This document shows positions 1 through 8,124 of a stretch of DNA of 64,000 nt, piece after piece (position 1 is the stretch's first letter; every line of letters begins with the position of its first letter). Below the pieces are notes generated by a model. It had not been told where the DNA came from, ran no database searches, and worked only from the letters and a program-made list of their open reading frames with translations. The translations under genes and the position numbers were made by a program. Source of the DNA: CAYSCW01 sp964429795 (GTDB lineage Bacteria > Acidobacteriota > Aminicenantia > Aminicenantales > Aminicenantaceae); the NCBI GenBank assembly GCA_964429795.1, contig CAYSCW010000004.1:88496-152495 (forward strand). Direction: 5' to 3'.

Positions 1-1
1 A

Positions 2-580
2 AAGGGGGGAAGCCGGTGTTACGCATACAGAGGAAGGAACAGATATCATGCCATTTTAGGTGGAGGGCTCTGTTATATTGTCCATCCCTCTGACTTGGCT
101 CCTATGCTTATCGCCCTGGAGGCAGAAATATCTATACATTCGGATAAAGGAGAAAAAATTGTCCCGCTTGAGGATTTCTTCGTTCTTCCCAAGACAAACG
201 TCCATAAAGAAAATGTTCTGGAGCCTGGAGAAATCCTCACGGAAGTAAGAATACCGGCATCTCAAACAGGAGATAAAAGCACCTACCTGAAGCTCAAGGA
301 GAGAGGGACATGGGACTTCGCCGTGGTTTCTGCTGCGGTCAAAGGGACTCTATCAAAAGGTGCTTTTCAAAATATCAAGATTGTCCTGGGAGGAGTGGCT
401 CCTGTCCCTTGGAGGATGAAGAAAGCCGAAGATATGATCAAGGGGAAAAAAGCAGCGGAAGATCTTCTCAGGGAAGCGGCAAGGGAAGAATTGAAAGAGG
501 CTAACCCATTAGAGGAAAACGGATACAAGAAGGATCTTGTGGAAACTGTTCTCTACAGAGCTGTCCTTTCTTTGATGTAG
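2..580 (+). CDS. Molybdenum hydroxylase FAD-binding subunit (CoxM/XdhB-like), 5' truncated
   Basis: This is the C-terminal part of the FAD subunit of a xanthine-dehydrogenase-family enzyme, which passes electrons from the 2Fe-2S subunit to FAD. The frame is open from base 2, so the start lies outside the window. The stretch GRNRYHAILGGG followed by HPSDLAPMLIALEA is the hallmark of CO-dehydrogenase flavoprotein medium subunits, and the rest is the small C-terminal domain of that family. The 2Fe-2S subunit follows after 75 bases and the molybdopterin subunit after that, the usual M-S-L order. Family assignment is secure; the substrate is unknown. Confidence 0.9.
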   Translation, partial: KGGSRCYAYRGRNRYHAILGGGLCYIVHPSDLAPMLIALEAEISIHSDKGEKIVPLEDFFVLPKTNVHKENVLEPGEILTEVRIPASQTGDKSTYLKLKERGTWDFAVVSAAVKGTLSKGAFQNIKIVLGGVAPVPWRMKKAEDMIKGKKAAEDLLREAAREELKEANPLEENGYKKDLVETVLYRAVLSLM

Positions 581-655
581 ATCTTCCTTCCAAAAATCTT
601 TTGCGTTCGGAACAAACTGCAGATCGAGTACCGAAAAAAATTTAAGGGAAACAAC

Positions 656-1138
656 ATGAAAGAAAACATCCAATTTAAACTCAATGGCAAATCCGTTCGC
701 TTGAGTATGGACGGGGAGCGCATGCTTTTATGGATTCTGCGCACAGATTTTGGCCTGACAGGAGCTAAATACGGGTGCGGAGAGGGCTTTTGTGGAGCCT
801 GCACCGTGCTTGTTAACAGGGAAGCCGTACGATCATGCCAGTTGCCTGTAAAGGATGTCAAAGGAAAAGAAGTGATGACTATCGAGGGCCTGTCTAAAAA
901 CGGGGAGCTTCATCCCCTGCAGAAAGCATTCATAAAACATGATGCACTTCAGTGCGGTTTTTGTACTCCTGGGATGATCCTGAATGCCTACAGCATGATC
1001 CTCAAAAATCCCCAATCCTCTCCAGATGAGATTATTCAGGGGATGGATGGAAATCTCTGTCGCTGCGGGTCTCATATCAGAATTGTCCAGGCTATCCAGA
1101 CCGCAGCTAAAGAGATGAAAGGGATGAAAAAAAGATGA
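656..1138 (+). CDS. Molybdenum hydroxylase 2Fe-2S subunit (CoxS/XdhC-type small subunit)
   Basis: Electron-transfer subunit of 160 residues carrying two [2Fe-2S] clusters, between the molybdopterin and FAD subunits. The plant-type cluster is ligated by Cys41, Cys46, Cys49 and Cys61 (CGEGFCGAC plus a distal Cys). The second cluster uses Cys100, Cys103, Cys135 and Cys137 (CGFC...CRC). Length is normal for the family. No twin-arginine signal is present, so if the enzyme is exported this subunit must travel with the large subunit. The stop overlaps the next start as ATGA, which indicates translational coupling. Homologues serve CO, nicotinate, isoquinoline, aldehyde and xanthine oxidoreductases; the sequence does not decide which. 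Confidence 0.95.
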   Translation: MKENIQFKLNGKSVRLSMDGERMLLWILRTDFGLTGAKYGCGEGFCGACTVLVNREAVRSCQLPVKDVKGKEVMTIEGLSKNGELHPLQKAFIKHDALQCGFCTPGMILNAYSMILKNPQSSPDEIIQGMDGNLCRCGSHIRIVQAIQTAAKEMKGMKKR

Positions 1139-3291
1139 AAAAAGAAGACAATCCAGACCTAGATTTCAAAGATATCATGGTTCCCCCTTCTCTGAGTCGG
1201 CGAGAATTCCTCAAACTAGCAGGCGGAGGGATTTTCATCCTTTTTTCTGTGGGAGATTCTTGGCCTTTCCAGGAACAAAGAGGGCAAGCAAGATCTCGTT
1301 TTAACTATCCTGAAGATTTTAATGCCTACCTCAGAATCGGTGAAGACGGAAGGATCAGCTGTTTTACAGGGAAAATCGAGATGGGCCAGGGAGTGATTAC
1401 TTCTCTGGCTCAGACATTAGCCGAGGAACTCGATGTTCGCTTGAATACAGTGGATATGGTTATGGGCGATACAGACCTCTGCCCCTGGGATATGGGAACT
1501 TTTGGGTCCATGACCACCCGCTTCTTCGGGCCTGCTCTCAGGGATGCAGCAGCAGAAGCCAGGGCCGTCTTAGTGGAGTTAGCCGCCGAACATCTTGATG
1601 TACCTGTAAGCCAACTGGCAACAAAAGAGGGAATCATATTCGATAAAAGACAGAAGAAAAATCAGGTCTCCTATGCCCAACTGGCCAAAGGGAAAAAAAT
1701 CGCAAGACATCTCAAAACAAAACCTTCTCTCAAAAGCCCCGCGGAATTTTCTGTCATGGGCAAGCCTGCTTCACGAATAGACAGCTTGGAGAAGGTTACT
1801 GGCAAGGCTCAGTTTGCGGGAGATATTCGACTGCCCGACATGCTTTATGCGAGAATCTTGAGGCCTCCTGCCCATGGAGCAAAACTCAATAGTGTGGACA
1901 CCTCAGTTGCCAAAAAAATGAGCGGCGTACATGTTGTTCAGGATGGCGACCTGATCGCAGTCCTTCACAAGGATCCAGATGAGGCAGAAAAAGCCTTAGC
2001 CAAGATAAAGGCCCGGTTTGAGCCTCAGGAAGCGAAAGTAGACGACAAGACCATATTTGATCATCTGCTCAATGTCGCTCCAGAAGGGGAAATCGTCGCC
2101 CAGGGAGGAGACATCAAATCAGGAGAAAAACTGGCTTCCACAATTTTTGAGGAAACCTATTTAAATAGCTATGTGGCTCACGCTCCCATAGAAACACACA
2201 CAGCTGTGACTCAAGTCGAAGGAAACAAGGTCTCAGTATGGGCATCCACACAAACTCCTTTCAGCGCTAAAGAAGAGATATCTGAAGCCCTGGGTTTTCC
2301 TCCCGAAAACGTCCGTATCATTACCCCATTTGTAGGAGGAGGATTCGGAGGAAAAACTCGAAACCAACAAGCTACAGAAGCCGCTCGGCTGGCAAAGCTG
2401 ATCGGGAAACCTGTTCAGGTTGCCTGGACCCGTAAAGAAGAATTCTTCTATGATACCTTCCGTCCTGCGGCTGTGGTCAAGATAAGATCGGGAATCACCC
2501 CCGAGGCTGAAATCATCTTCTGGGATTACACTGTCTATTTTGCGGGCGAAAGAGGCGCTCCGCAGTTTTATGATATACCTCATCACCGCACAGCCTCCAC
2601 AGGAGGAGGCTGGCGTGGCACTCCCGGTTCCCATCCCTTCAGCACAGGAGCCTGGAGAGCTCCTTCCAACAACACAAACACCTTTGCCAGAGAGTCTCAT
2701 ATCGATATCATGGGCTGCAAGGCAGGTGTCGATCCTCTGGAATTTAGGCTAAAAAATTTGAAGGATAAAAGGATGCGCGGGGTTCTCAAGGCTGCAGCAG
2801 AGAAATTCGGCTGGACCCCGATAAAATCCCCCAGTGGGCGCGGCTGCGGGATCTCCTGTGGTATCGATGCAGGAACTTATGTTGCTGCCATGGCTGAGGT
2901 GGAAGTGGATAAGAAAAGAGGCCATGTGCAGGTTAAGAGAGTGGTGTGTGCTCAAGATATGGGCCTGGTGGTAAATCCCGAAGGGGCAAGAATGCAGATG
3001 GAAGGATGCATCACCATGGGATTGGGCTACGTCCTAGCTGAGGAGATTCACTTCAGAGGCGGAGAGATTTTCGACCTCAATTTCGATACCTACGAAATAC
3101 CTCGTTTTTCATGGCTACCCAAAATCGAGACCGTGCTGATGGAGACAGGAGATTCCACTCCCCAGGGAGGCGGGGAACCAGCCATCATAAACATGGGTGG
3201 CGTGGTGGCTAACGCTATCTTTGATGCAGTAGGCGCCAGACTCTTCCAACTCCCTATGAATGCAAAACGAATAAAGGAAGCGTTACAGTAA
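1135..3291 (+). CDS. Molybdopterin-binding subunit of aldehyde/isoquinoline-type oxidoreductase, Tat-exported
   Basis: Catalytic subunit of 718 residues of the xanthine oxidase family, closest in organisation to IorB/nicotinate dehydrogenase large subunits. A twin-arginine signal (SRREFLKLAGGG, Arg22-Arg23) before a hydrophobic stretch predicts Tat export of the folded cofactor-loaded enzyme to the periplasm. The molybdopterin-binding GGGFGGK loop is near residue 401. The conserved active-site glutamate is in GGGEPA (Glu681), followed by the usual Ala/Asn-rich cofactor segment. It overlaps the 2Fe-2S gene by four bases. The maturation genes lie just downstream on the opposite strand. Substrate is not predictable from sequence; hydroxylation of an aldehyde or N-heterocycle is the family norm. 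Confidence 0.9.
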   Translation: MKKEDNPDLDFKDIMVPPSLSRREFLKLAGGGIFILFSVGDSWPFQEQRGQARSRFNYPEDFNAYLRIGEDGRISCFTGKIEMGQGVITSLAQTLAEELDVRLNTVDMVMGDTDLCPWDMGTFGSMTTRFFGPALRDAAAEARAVLVELAAEHLDVPVSQLATKEGIIFDKRQKKNQVSYAQLAKGKKIARHLKTKPSLKSPAEFSVMGKPASRIDSLEKVTGKAQFAGDIRLPDMLYARILRPPAHGAKLNSVDTSVAKKMSGVHVVQDGDLIAVLHKDPDEAEKALAKIKARFEPQEAKVDDKTIFDHLLNVAPEGEIVAQGGDIKSGEKLASTIFEETYLNSYVAHAPIETHTAVTQVEGNKVSVWASTQTPFSAKEEISEALGFPPENVRIITPFVGGGFGGKTRNQQATEAARLAKLIGKPVQVAWTRKEEFFYDTFRPAAVVKIRSGITPEAEIIFWDYTVYFAGERGAPQFYDIPHHRTASTGGGWRGTPGSHPFSTGAWRAPSNNTNTFARESHIDIMGCKAGVDPLEFRLKNLKDKRMRGVLKAAAEKFGWTPIKSPSGRGCGISCGIDAGTYVAAMAEVEVDKKRGHVQVKRVVCAQDMGLVVNPEGARMQMEGCITMGLGYVLAEEIHFRGGEIFDLNFDTYEIPRFSWLPKIETVLMETGDSTPQGGGEPAIINMGGVVANAIFDAVGARLFQLPMNAKRIKEALQ

Positions 3292-3321
3292 AGAAAATAA
3301 ACTCACAGGATATAATCTGAT

Positions 3322-3909
3322 TTACTTATTCTCTGTCTCTTTCTTGTAATCGTTCGGATTGTCGATATCCCGGAGAACTGCGGGAGTGTCTACCTCCACC
3401 TCCAGGGTATCCCCCGGATGATTGTAGACAATGCCTCGCAGGCCCACATCAGGGCTCAGATCTTCGATTTCTTTCCGGTATTTGACATCGATAAGGACCG
3501 GGTGACCTCGATTCTTTTTAAAGGCAGGAACGACGATTCCCTTTTTTGAGCTTTTGAAAGCCTCAATGACTTTATCCATGACAGAAGGAGGAATCGATGG
3601 TTGGTCACCCAAGCAGACCAAAACGCCTCGAATATTTTCCGGGATGGCGTTAAGTCCCCATTGCACAGAAGAGAGCATCCCCTTTTTGTAATGAGGATTT
3701 ACAGTGATGGTAACAGGAAGATCTTCTATTTTTTCTTCTATCTTTTCAGGATCTGCTCCCAGAACAACCAAGGCCTCATCTGCTTTCGACTGAATGACGT
3801 TGGTGACTACGGTTTCGACGATTGTCTTATCCCCAAAAGGAAGAAGAAGCTTGGGCTTCCCCATCCTTTTGGATTCTCCGGCCGCAAGAATGATTGCTCC
3901 TATCAACAT
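3322..3909 (-). CDS. MocA-like molybdopterin cytidylyltransferase / NTP transferase
   Basis: MobA-like nucleotidyltransferase of 195 residues. The N-terminal signature LAAGESKRMGKPKLLLPF (residues 8-25) binds the nucleotide and metal, and CLGDQPSIP matches the family's second conserved block. In molybdenum-hydroxylase clusters this family makes molybdopterin cytosine dinucleotide from Mo-molybdopterin and CTP. That role is inferred here from the neighbours xdhC and the hydroxylase genes. The ATG is preceded by a good GGAAGGG ribosome site inside the end of xdhC; the two genes overlap by seven bases, so they are probably translated together. Its tail faces the hydroxylase large-subunit gene. 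Confidence 0.88.
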   Translation of the reverse strand: MLIGAIILAAGESKRMGKPKLLLPFGDKTIVETVVTNVIQSKADEALVVLGADPEKIEEKIEDLPVTITVNPHYKKGMLSSVQWGLNAIPENIRGVLVCLGDQPSIPPSVMDKVIEAFKSSKKGIVVPAFKKNRGHPVLIDVKYRKEIEDLSPDVGLRGIVYNHPGDTLEVEVDTPAVLRDIDNPNDYKKETENK

Positions 3910-4985
3910 CTTCCCTTCCTTCTTTCACGGATTTGGCTCCGGACCCGTACGAGCTGGGCGGCGATGCTCAAAGCGATCTCTTCAACAGTCTTGGAGCCAA
4001 TATCGAGGCCGATGGGGGAATGAACGCGGTCAAATTGTTCCTCTCTCGCCCAACCTCGCTCGAGGAATTTCTCCCTCATCATTTTCACTTTCCGAGCACT
4101 GCCGATCATGCCGATATAGGCAGCATCCGAAGCGATACACTCTCGAAGGGCTTCGGCGTCATAGTGATGTCCTCGAGTAGCGATCACCAAATAGGTATCT
4201 GGGCCTATAGGAAATTTTGTGATGGCCCTACTGATCTCATCGATGATAAAATGATCCGCATCCGGAATGTTTTCTCTGTTGGCAAATTCTGGGCGATCAT
4301 CGATGACCGTCACTTCAAAATCCAGAAAATTTCCCAGGTGAGCCACGGCACGGCCGACGTGTCCGGCGCCGGCAATTACCAATCGGGGCAATGGAATAAC
4401 TGGCTCTAAGAAGAGAAGACTCTCCTTCACTCCCCTCTGCCTTTCCTGCATCTTTACCAGTGTGGGCCTTTCCTCCGCTAATGCCTTGGCAATATGGTCT
4501 TTTAATATCGATAGTGATTTTCCCAGGTTGGCCAGAGACTTCTCATTGCCTTTTATCCAATTTCGGAAGATGGAGATACTTCCGCCTGAAAATTCTTTTA
4601 TCCATGTGGACAAAAGGCCATGCTTCCGGCGAAGGAAGGATTGCTGGAGATCTTTGAAGGCATTTTCGTGTTTCGTCGGTGAGACATCGAGAAGGATTCT
4701 TACTTGGCCTCCGCATATAGACTCTTCATCTGAAGAAATGTCGGCATTGAGGTCAAATTGATAAAGAAGAGAGCTTCCTCTTTTTAAGGCATCCTGGGCT
4801 CTCTTCAGGGCATCACCTTCCAACAGCCCGCCACCCAGAGTTCCGGCGAGGAGTCTTTCCGAAGAAAATACGGCTGATGCTCCTGGTACTTGAGGCGTAG
4901 AGCCCTTGGCCTCGATGATTGTGGCCAATACTACTTGCTTTTTCTCTTTTAATATCTCGGAGAGATGAACATAGATATTTTTCAT
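3903..4985 (-). CDS. XdhC/CoxI family molybdenum-cofactor maturation protein
   Basis: Maturation chaperone of 360 residues for xanthine-dehydrogenase-type enzymes. The N-terminal XdhC_CoxI domain contains the GSTPQVPGASAVF and GTLGGGLLEG blocks. The C-terminal Rossmann domain begins at about residue 203 with AGAGHVGRAVA and has an acidic VIDDRPEFANREN loop. Family members bind Mo-cofactor, protect it and help its sulfuration and insertion into the apoenzyme. It is the first gene of an overlapping pair with the MocA-like gene. About 600 bases upstream on the same strand is a THEP1-like NTPase, probably part of the same functional group. Confidence 0.92.
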   Translation of the reverse strand: MKNIYVHLSEILKEKKQVVLATIIEAKGSTPQVPGASAVFSSERLLAGTLGGGLLEGDALKRAQDALKRGSSLLYQFDLNADISSDEESICGGQVRILLDVSPTKHENAFKDLQQSFLRRKHGLLSTWIKEFSGGSISIFRNWIKGNEKSLANLGKSLSILKDHIAKALAEERPTLVKMQERQRGVKESLLFLEPVIPLPRLVIAGAGHVGRAVAHLGNFLDFEVTVIDDRPEFANRENIPDADHFIIDEISRAITKFPIGPDTYLVIATRGHHYDAEALRECIASDAAYIGMIGSARKVKMMREKFLERGWAREEQFDRVHSPIGLDIGSKTVEEIALSIAAQLVRVRSQIRERRKGRC

Positions 4986-5039
4986 TCTATCGCCTTCGCT
5001 TTCCTCAGCTCACTCACAGAATACTAAATAAGAAAATTT

Positions 5040-5585
5040 TCAACAAGGATCGCAGACATCTCCAAACCCGTGATGAGTGAAGATAGCCTTTCTCATCTGA
5101 GAAAAAGCATCTTTCTCTTCTATATCAAATACTCTTACTTCTTTGTCTCTAAGCAGGCGGAGAAAATCTTTGAGGATACTTTTTCTGATGACAAGAATAA
5201 GGCCCTTTGGAGGAGATGAGAGAGCCTGTCTCAAAGCTGACCATAACCCTTCTCCCTTGATCTCCAGAGGACCGATTTCATCGACCACCAGAATATTGAC
5301 TCCTCTGCTTCGCAAGATCTGATCTCTTGCGTGGGCCAAGGCTTCAGGAATAAAAAAATACGACCCGATTCTTTCCCATCCCTCTTCTCCCTCCCTGCGG
5401 ATGTAAGGAATGTATTGCTCATCTTTTAGATCATATAAATCATATCCAAGAATTTCCTTGTTTCTAATAATAGCCACACTCAGAAAACCGGCTGTCTTAA
5501 GGTTTTCCCTCCTCAAACTATCAACAAGCCTCTTTAAAAAAGTGGTCTTTCCCGAATGAACAGGACCAGTAAGCACAAAAATCAT
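5040..5585 (-). CDS. THEP1-like nucleoside-triphosphatase (NTPase_1/DUF2478 type)
   Basis: Small P-loop NTPase of 181 residues from the ATG chosen here; an in-frame TTG ten codons earlier is possible. GPVHSGKT (residues 7-14) is the Walker A loop and LVVDEIGPLE is the Walker B/DEIGP signature typical of THEP1 proteins. The protein ends in the cysteine pair CDPC, which could bind a metal. THEP1 enzymes hydrolyse a range of NTPs in vitro and their cellular role is poorly defined; relatives recur beside molybdenum-enzyme genes. Position next to xdhC and mocA suggests a part in cofactor or metal handling, which is inference. Confidence 0.8.
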   Translation of the reverse strand: MIFVLTGPVHSGKTTFLKRLVDSLRRENLKTAGFLSVAIIRNKEILGYDLYDLKDEQYIPYIRREGEEGWERIGSYFFIPEALAHARDQILRSRGVNILVVDEIGPLEIKGEGLWSALRQALSSPPKGLILVIRKSILKDFLRLLRDKEVRVFDIEEKDAFSQMRKAIFTHHGFGDVCDPC

Positions 5586-5645
5586 GGATAAAAGATAATA
5601 AATAAGCGCAGCCAAGTCAAAATCTAACTGGGAATCAAGATCATA

Positions 5646-5760
5646 TCCATTTCTGGGATGAGTTTGAGGACAGTCAGGTAAGCTAATTCGTCAGCCCGCG
5701 AATTTTCCCCAGCGAGGATGGAGGGGAACCGACGCTTTTATCAGCTATCACGAAAATGGA
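5646..5760 (+). repeat. Dispersed palindromic element, copy A
   Basis: First of six related intergenic elements (copies A-F). The outer ends pair (TCCATTT with AAATGGA). The arm GTCAGGTAAGCT leads into the shared core CAGCCCGCGAATTTTCCCC, and an inner hairpin closes TTCCCC with GGGGAA. It lies in the divergent region between the THEP1-like gene (minus) and the ArsA-like gene (plus), ending 27 bases before the ArsA-like gene's -35 box. No coding sequence is inside. Confidence 0.8.
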
Positions 5761-5787
5761 ACTGCCAGCAAAGAAAAAGGAGTGATA

Positions 5788-5815
5788 TTGACTTACTCCT
5801 TGGGCATGATACAAT
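5788..5815 (+). promoter_or_regulatory. Sigma-70-type promoter of the ArsA-like gene
   Basis: TTGACT, a 16-base spacer and TACAAT, ending 29 bases before the ATG of the ArsA-like gene. Repeat copy A ends just upstream. Assigned by match to the general consensus only. Confidence 0.55.
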
Positions 5816-5844
5816 AGTTTTACTCTCTAAAACAGAGAAAGAAG

Positions 5845-7008
5845 ATGCGGATTATTCTTTTTACAGGAAAAGGAGGCGTGGGGAAGACGACTCTCGCGGC
5901 AGCAACAGCGCTTCTTTCTGCCCAAAAAGGTCACAAGACCCTTATCATCTCAGCTGACGCAGCACATAGCCTCTCTGATTCATTGGAGACTCAACTTTCC
6001 AACCAACCCCGCAATATAGCACCTAACCTTTACGGTCAGGAGGTCAATGCTCTTGAGGAAATCGAGAAGAAATGGGGAGAAATCAAAAACTATCTCGTCG
6101 CTTTTTTCTCCAGCCAGGGTATCGATACCATCGAGGCAGAAGAGATGAGTGTTTTCCCTGGTATGGAGGAACTCTTCAGCCTGATGGAAATCCGTCAATA
6201 CCATAAAGACGAAGAATACGATGTTACCATCGTCGACTGTGCCCCCACTGGCGACACCCTCAGATTCTTGAGCGCCCCTGAAATTACCGGCTGGTATCTC
6301 AAACATATCTTTCCCCTCCAGAGAACCGCGGCGAAAGCGGTAAGGCCCGTAGCCAGTCGAGTCCTTCCTTTCCCTTTTCCAGAAGACAAGGTCTTTGAAG
6401 CCATGAAAAGCCTGACCACACAGCTGGCAGAGATGAAAGAAATCCTTATCGATCCCCAAAAAACCTCCATCCGCCTCATCATCAACCCTGAAAAAATGGT
6501 GATCAAAGAAGCCCAGCGGGCTTATACTTTCTTCAACCTCTTCGGATATTCTGTCGATCTTGTCATCGTCAATCGCATCATTCCCGCTGAAGTCCGTGAT
6601 GCCTATTTTATAAAATGGAAATCCATTCAGAAGGAATATCTGCAAATGATCAAAGAGATTTTTTCTCCTCTTCCCATTTTTTTCTCAAATCTCTTCTCCC
6701 AGGAAGTTCTGGGAAAAGAACTCCTCACCAAGATGGCTGGGAAAGTCTACGGGAAAGAGGATCCCACAAAATTGTTCTTCACCCAGAAACCAATATCCAT
6801 CGAGAAAGCTGACGGAGGCTTTGATATTTTTTTGTATCTTCCTTTTGTCAAAAAGCGGGACTTGGACCTTTTCCAAAAGGGAGAAGAACTCTTCATCAAG
6901 GTTGGACATTACAAAAGAAATATACTTCTTCCTCAAACCCTTCTCAACTACTCTATTAAAGAAGCAAAGTTTGATAAGGAAATGCTGAAAATATGCTTTC
7001 GCCAATAA
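5845..7008 (+). CDS. ArsA/GET3 family ATPase
   Basis: ATPase of 387 residues of the ArsA/GET3 family. It has the deviant Walker A loop GKGGVGKTT (residues 8-16), a DAAHSLSDSL A-loop region and the switch motif DCAPTGDTLRFL. Classical ArsA drives arsenite export and GET3 delivers tail-anchored proteins. No arsB, arsR or arsC is nearby and there is no duplicated ATPase half, so arsenite export is not supported. The C-terminal part, with DIFLYLPFVKKRDLDLFQKGEELFI, looks like the alpha-crystallin-like domain found in many bacterial ArsA-like proteins, where it follows the ATPase core. A small conserved-looking gene follows after 45 bases. Confidence 0.88.
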   Translation: MRIILFTGKGGVGKTTLAAATALLSAQKGHKTLIISADAAHSLSDSLETQLSNQPRNIAPNLYGQEVNALEEIEKKWGEIKNYLVAFFSSQGIDTIEAEEMSVFPGMEELFSLMEIRQYHKDEEYDVTIVDCAPTGDTLRFLSAPEITGWYLKHIFPLQRTAAKAVRPVASRVLPFPFPEDKVFEAMKSLTTQLAEMKEILIDPQKTSIRLIINPEKMVIKEAQRAYTFFNLFGYSVDLVIVNRIIPAEVRDAYFIKWKSIQKEYLQMIKEIFSPLPIFFSNLFSQEVLGKELLTKMAGKVYGKEDPTKLFFTQKPISIEKADGGFDIFLYLPFVKKRDLDLFQKGEELFIKVGHYKRNILLPQTLLNYSIKEAKFDKEMLKICFRQ

Positions 7009-7053
7009 ATCATTAGAGATGATCTCATTTTCCTCTGGAAAGGAGGTGAGACG

Positions 7054-7263
7054 ATGAACGAAGCAAAAACAAGAGAGATAAGAATCTCGATTCCAGAAGA
7101 GCTGTTTTCCTTCTTTCTCCCAGAAAAAACGCTCCATCATTTTTTCAATGCTCGCAAAGAAATGTTGCTTGCTCTGCGTTCCCTGATCGATGCAAAAATT
7201 GAAGCACTGGAGAAAAAGGAAGAAAAGACAGCGACAAAAAAGAAGAAAATCAAAATCGACTGA
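7054..7263 (+). CDS. Small hypothetical protein with Lys-rich tail
   Basis: Protein of 69 residues that I do not recognise. A strong ribosome site (AAAGGAGGTGAG) seven bases before the ATG supports translation. Residues 1-55 look like a compact mixed fold with an amphipathic helix (NARKEMLLALRSLIDAKIEAL). The last 18 residues are almost all Lys, Glu and Thr. It probably shares a transcript with the ArsA-like ATPase 45 bases upstream and may be its partner, but this is only context. Confidence 0.7.
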   Translation: MNEAKTREIRISIPEELFSFFLPEKTLHHFFNARKEMLLALRSLIDAKIEALEKKEEKTATKKKKIKID

Positions 7264-7396
7264 TTCACCGGGCAAGACTTTAATAACCTTGATGGTCTGC
7301 GGGAAAAACCTTAGACCTGCCTTCATTCTCTTCATAGTGATGGCAACGATGGTCTGACCCTATAATTTTCACAAATTTCACAAATTTCAGGTTGAC

Positions 7397-7425
7397 TTGA
7401 ATCTTGTTTAATATTAGAGTATTTA
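7397..7425 (+). promoter_or_regulatory. Possible promoter of the inositol-lipid gene pair
   Basis: TTGAAT, a 17-base spacer and TATTTA lie 43 bases before the CDP-alcohol phosphatidyltransferase start. A tandem 9-base repeat CACAAATTT is directly upstream (about 7370-7388) and could be a binding site. Weak consensus match. Confidence 0.35.
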
Positions 7426-7467
7426 TGCTTTAAAATCGCTACATAAACCAACTAACAGAAAGTTCTG

Positions 7468-8124
7468 ATGAGCATCCAGATACAGCAGACCTCAAGGATT
7501 CTGCCGCGAAAATTGATTACCTCCTTTCCCCATCATCTAAGCCGGTTGGCTTCCCTGCTGATTAGCCTCCGAGTTAATCCCAACACCATAAGTGTTTTTG
7601 CTCTTCTGGCAGGATTGGGAGCTGGGCTGCTTTTTTTCTTCCAAAAAACTTTCTGGGCTGGCATAGTCATCATCATCTGCGGTCTCCTGGATATTCTCGA
7701 TGGAAAGGTTGCTGTCGGCTCCGACAGGAAAAGTCTGTTTGGAGCCATATTCGATTCCACTCTCGATAGATACTCTGAATTTTTCATCTATCTTGGCCTT
7801 GCTGTCTATTTCAGGAATCACTGGGCTCTCTGGGTGGCAATCCTCGCATTCCTTGGCTCTGCGATGGTTAGTTATACCCGTGCCCGTGCCGAGGGATTAG
7901 GAGTCGAGTGCAAAGTAGGTATCATGCAGAGAGCCGAGAGGATTGTTTTTCTCTCTTTAGGGTCCATCCTTGGTTCTCTTTTTAAAGTCTTTGATCCCTC
8001 CATTATCGGGGTCCTGATTCTGATCGCCACCTTTTCTAACTTCACAGCTCTTCAAAGAACTTTCTACGTCAGAAAAGTGGAAAAACAAAAGAAATCAAAA
8101 AAGGAGGTCCTCACGAATGGATAA
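7468..8124 (+). CDS. CDP-alcohol phosphatidyltransferase, probable phosphatidylinositol-phosphate synthase
   Basis: Integral membrane enzyme of 218 residues with about six hydrophobic segments. It transfers a phosphatidyl group from CDP-diacylglycerol to an alcohol. The family motif runs from Asp75 to Asp100 with the four acidic metal ligands Asp75, Asp78, Asp96 and Asp100 and glycines 79 and 92. The normally conserved Arg after the motif alanine is Val83. The next gene, overlapping by eight bases, is inositol-3-phosphate synthase. The acceptor is therefore probably inositol-1-phosphate, giving phosphatidylinositol phosphate; a di-inositol-phosphate-type product is an alternative. Acceptor assignment is inference from the overlap. 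Confidence 0.82.
   Translation: MSIQIQQTSRILPRKLITSFPHHLSRLASLLISLRVNPNTISVFALLAGLGAGLLFFFQKTFWAGIVIIICGLLDILDGKVAVGSDRKSLFGAIFDSTLDRYSEFFIYLGLAVYFRNHWALWVAILAFLGSAMVSYTRARAEGLGVECKVGIMQRAERIVFLSLGSILGSLFKVFDPSIIGVLILIATFSNFTALQRTFYVRKVEKQKKSKKEVLTNG

Noticed and set aside
5845..7008. Arsenite resistance role for the ArsA-like gene
   Set aside because: No arsB, arsR or arsC nearby and the protein has a single ATPase half.
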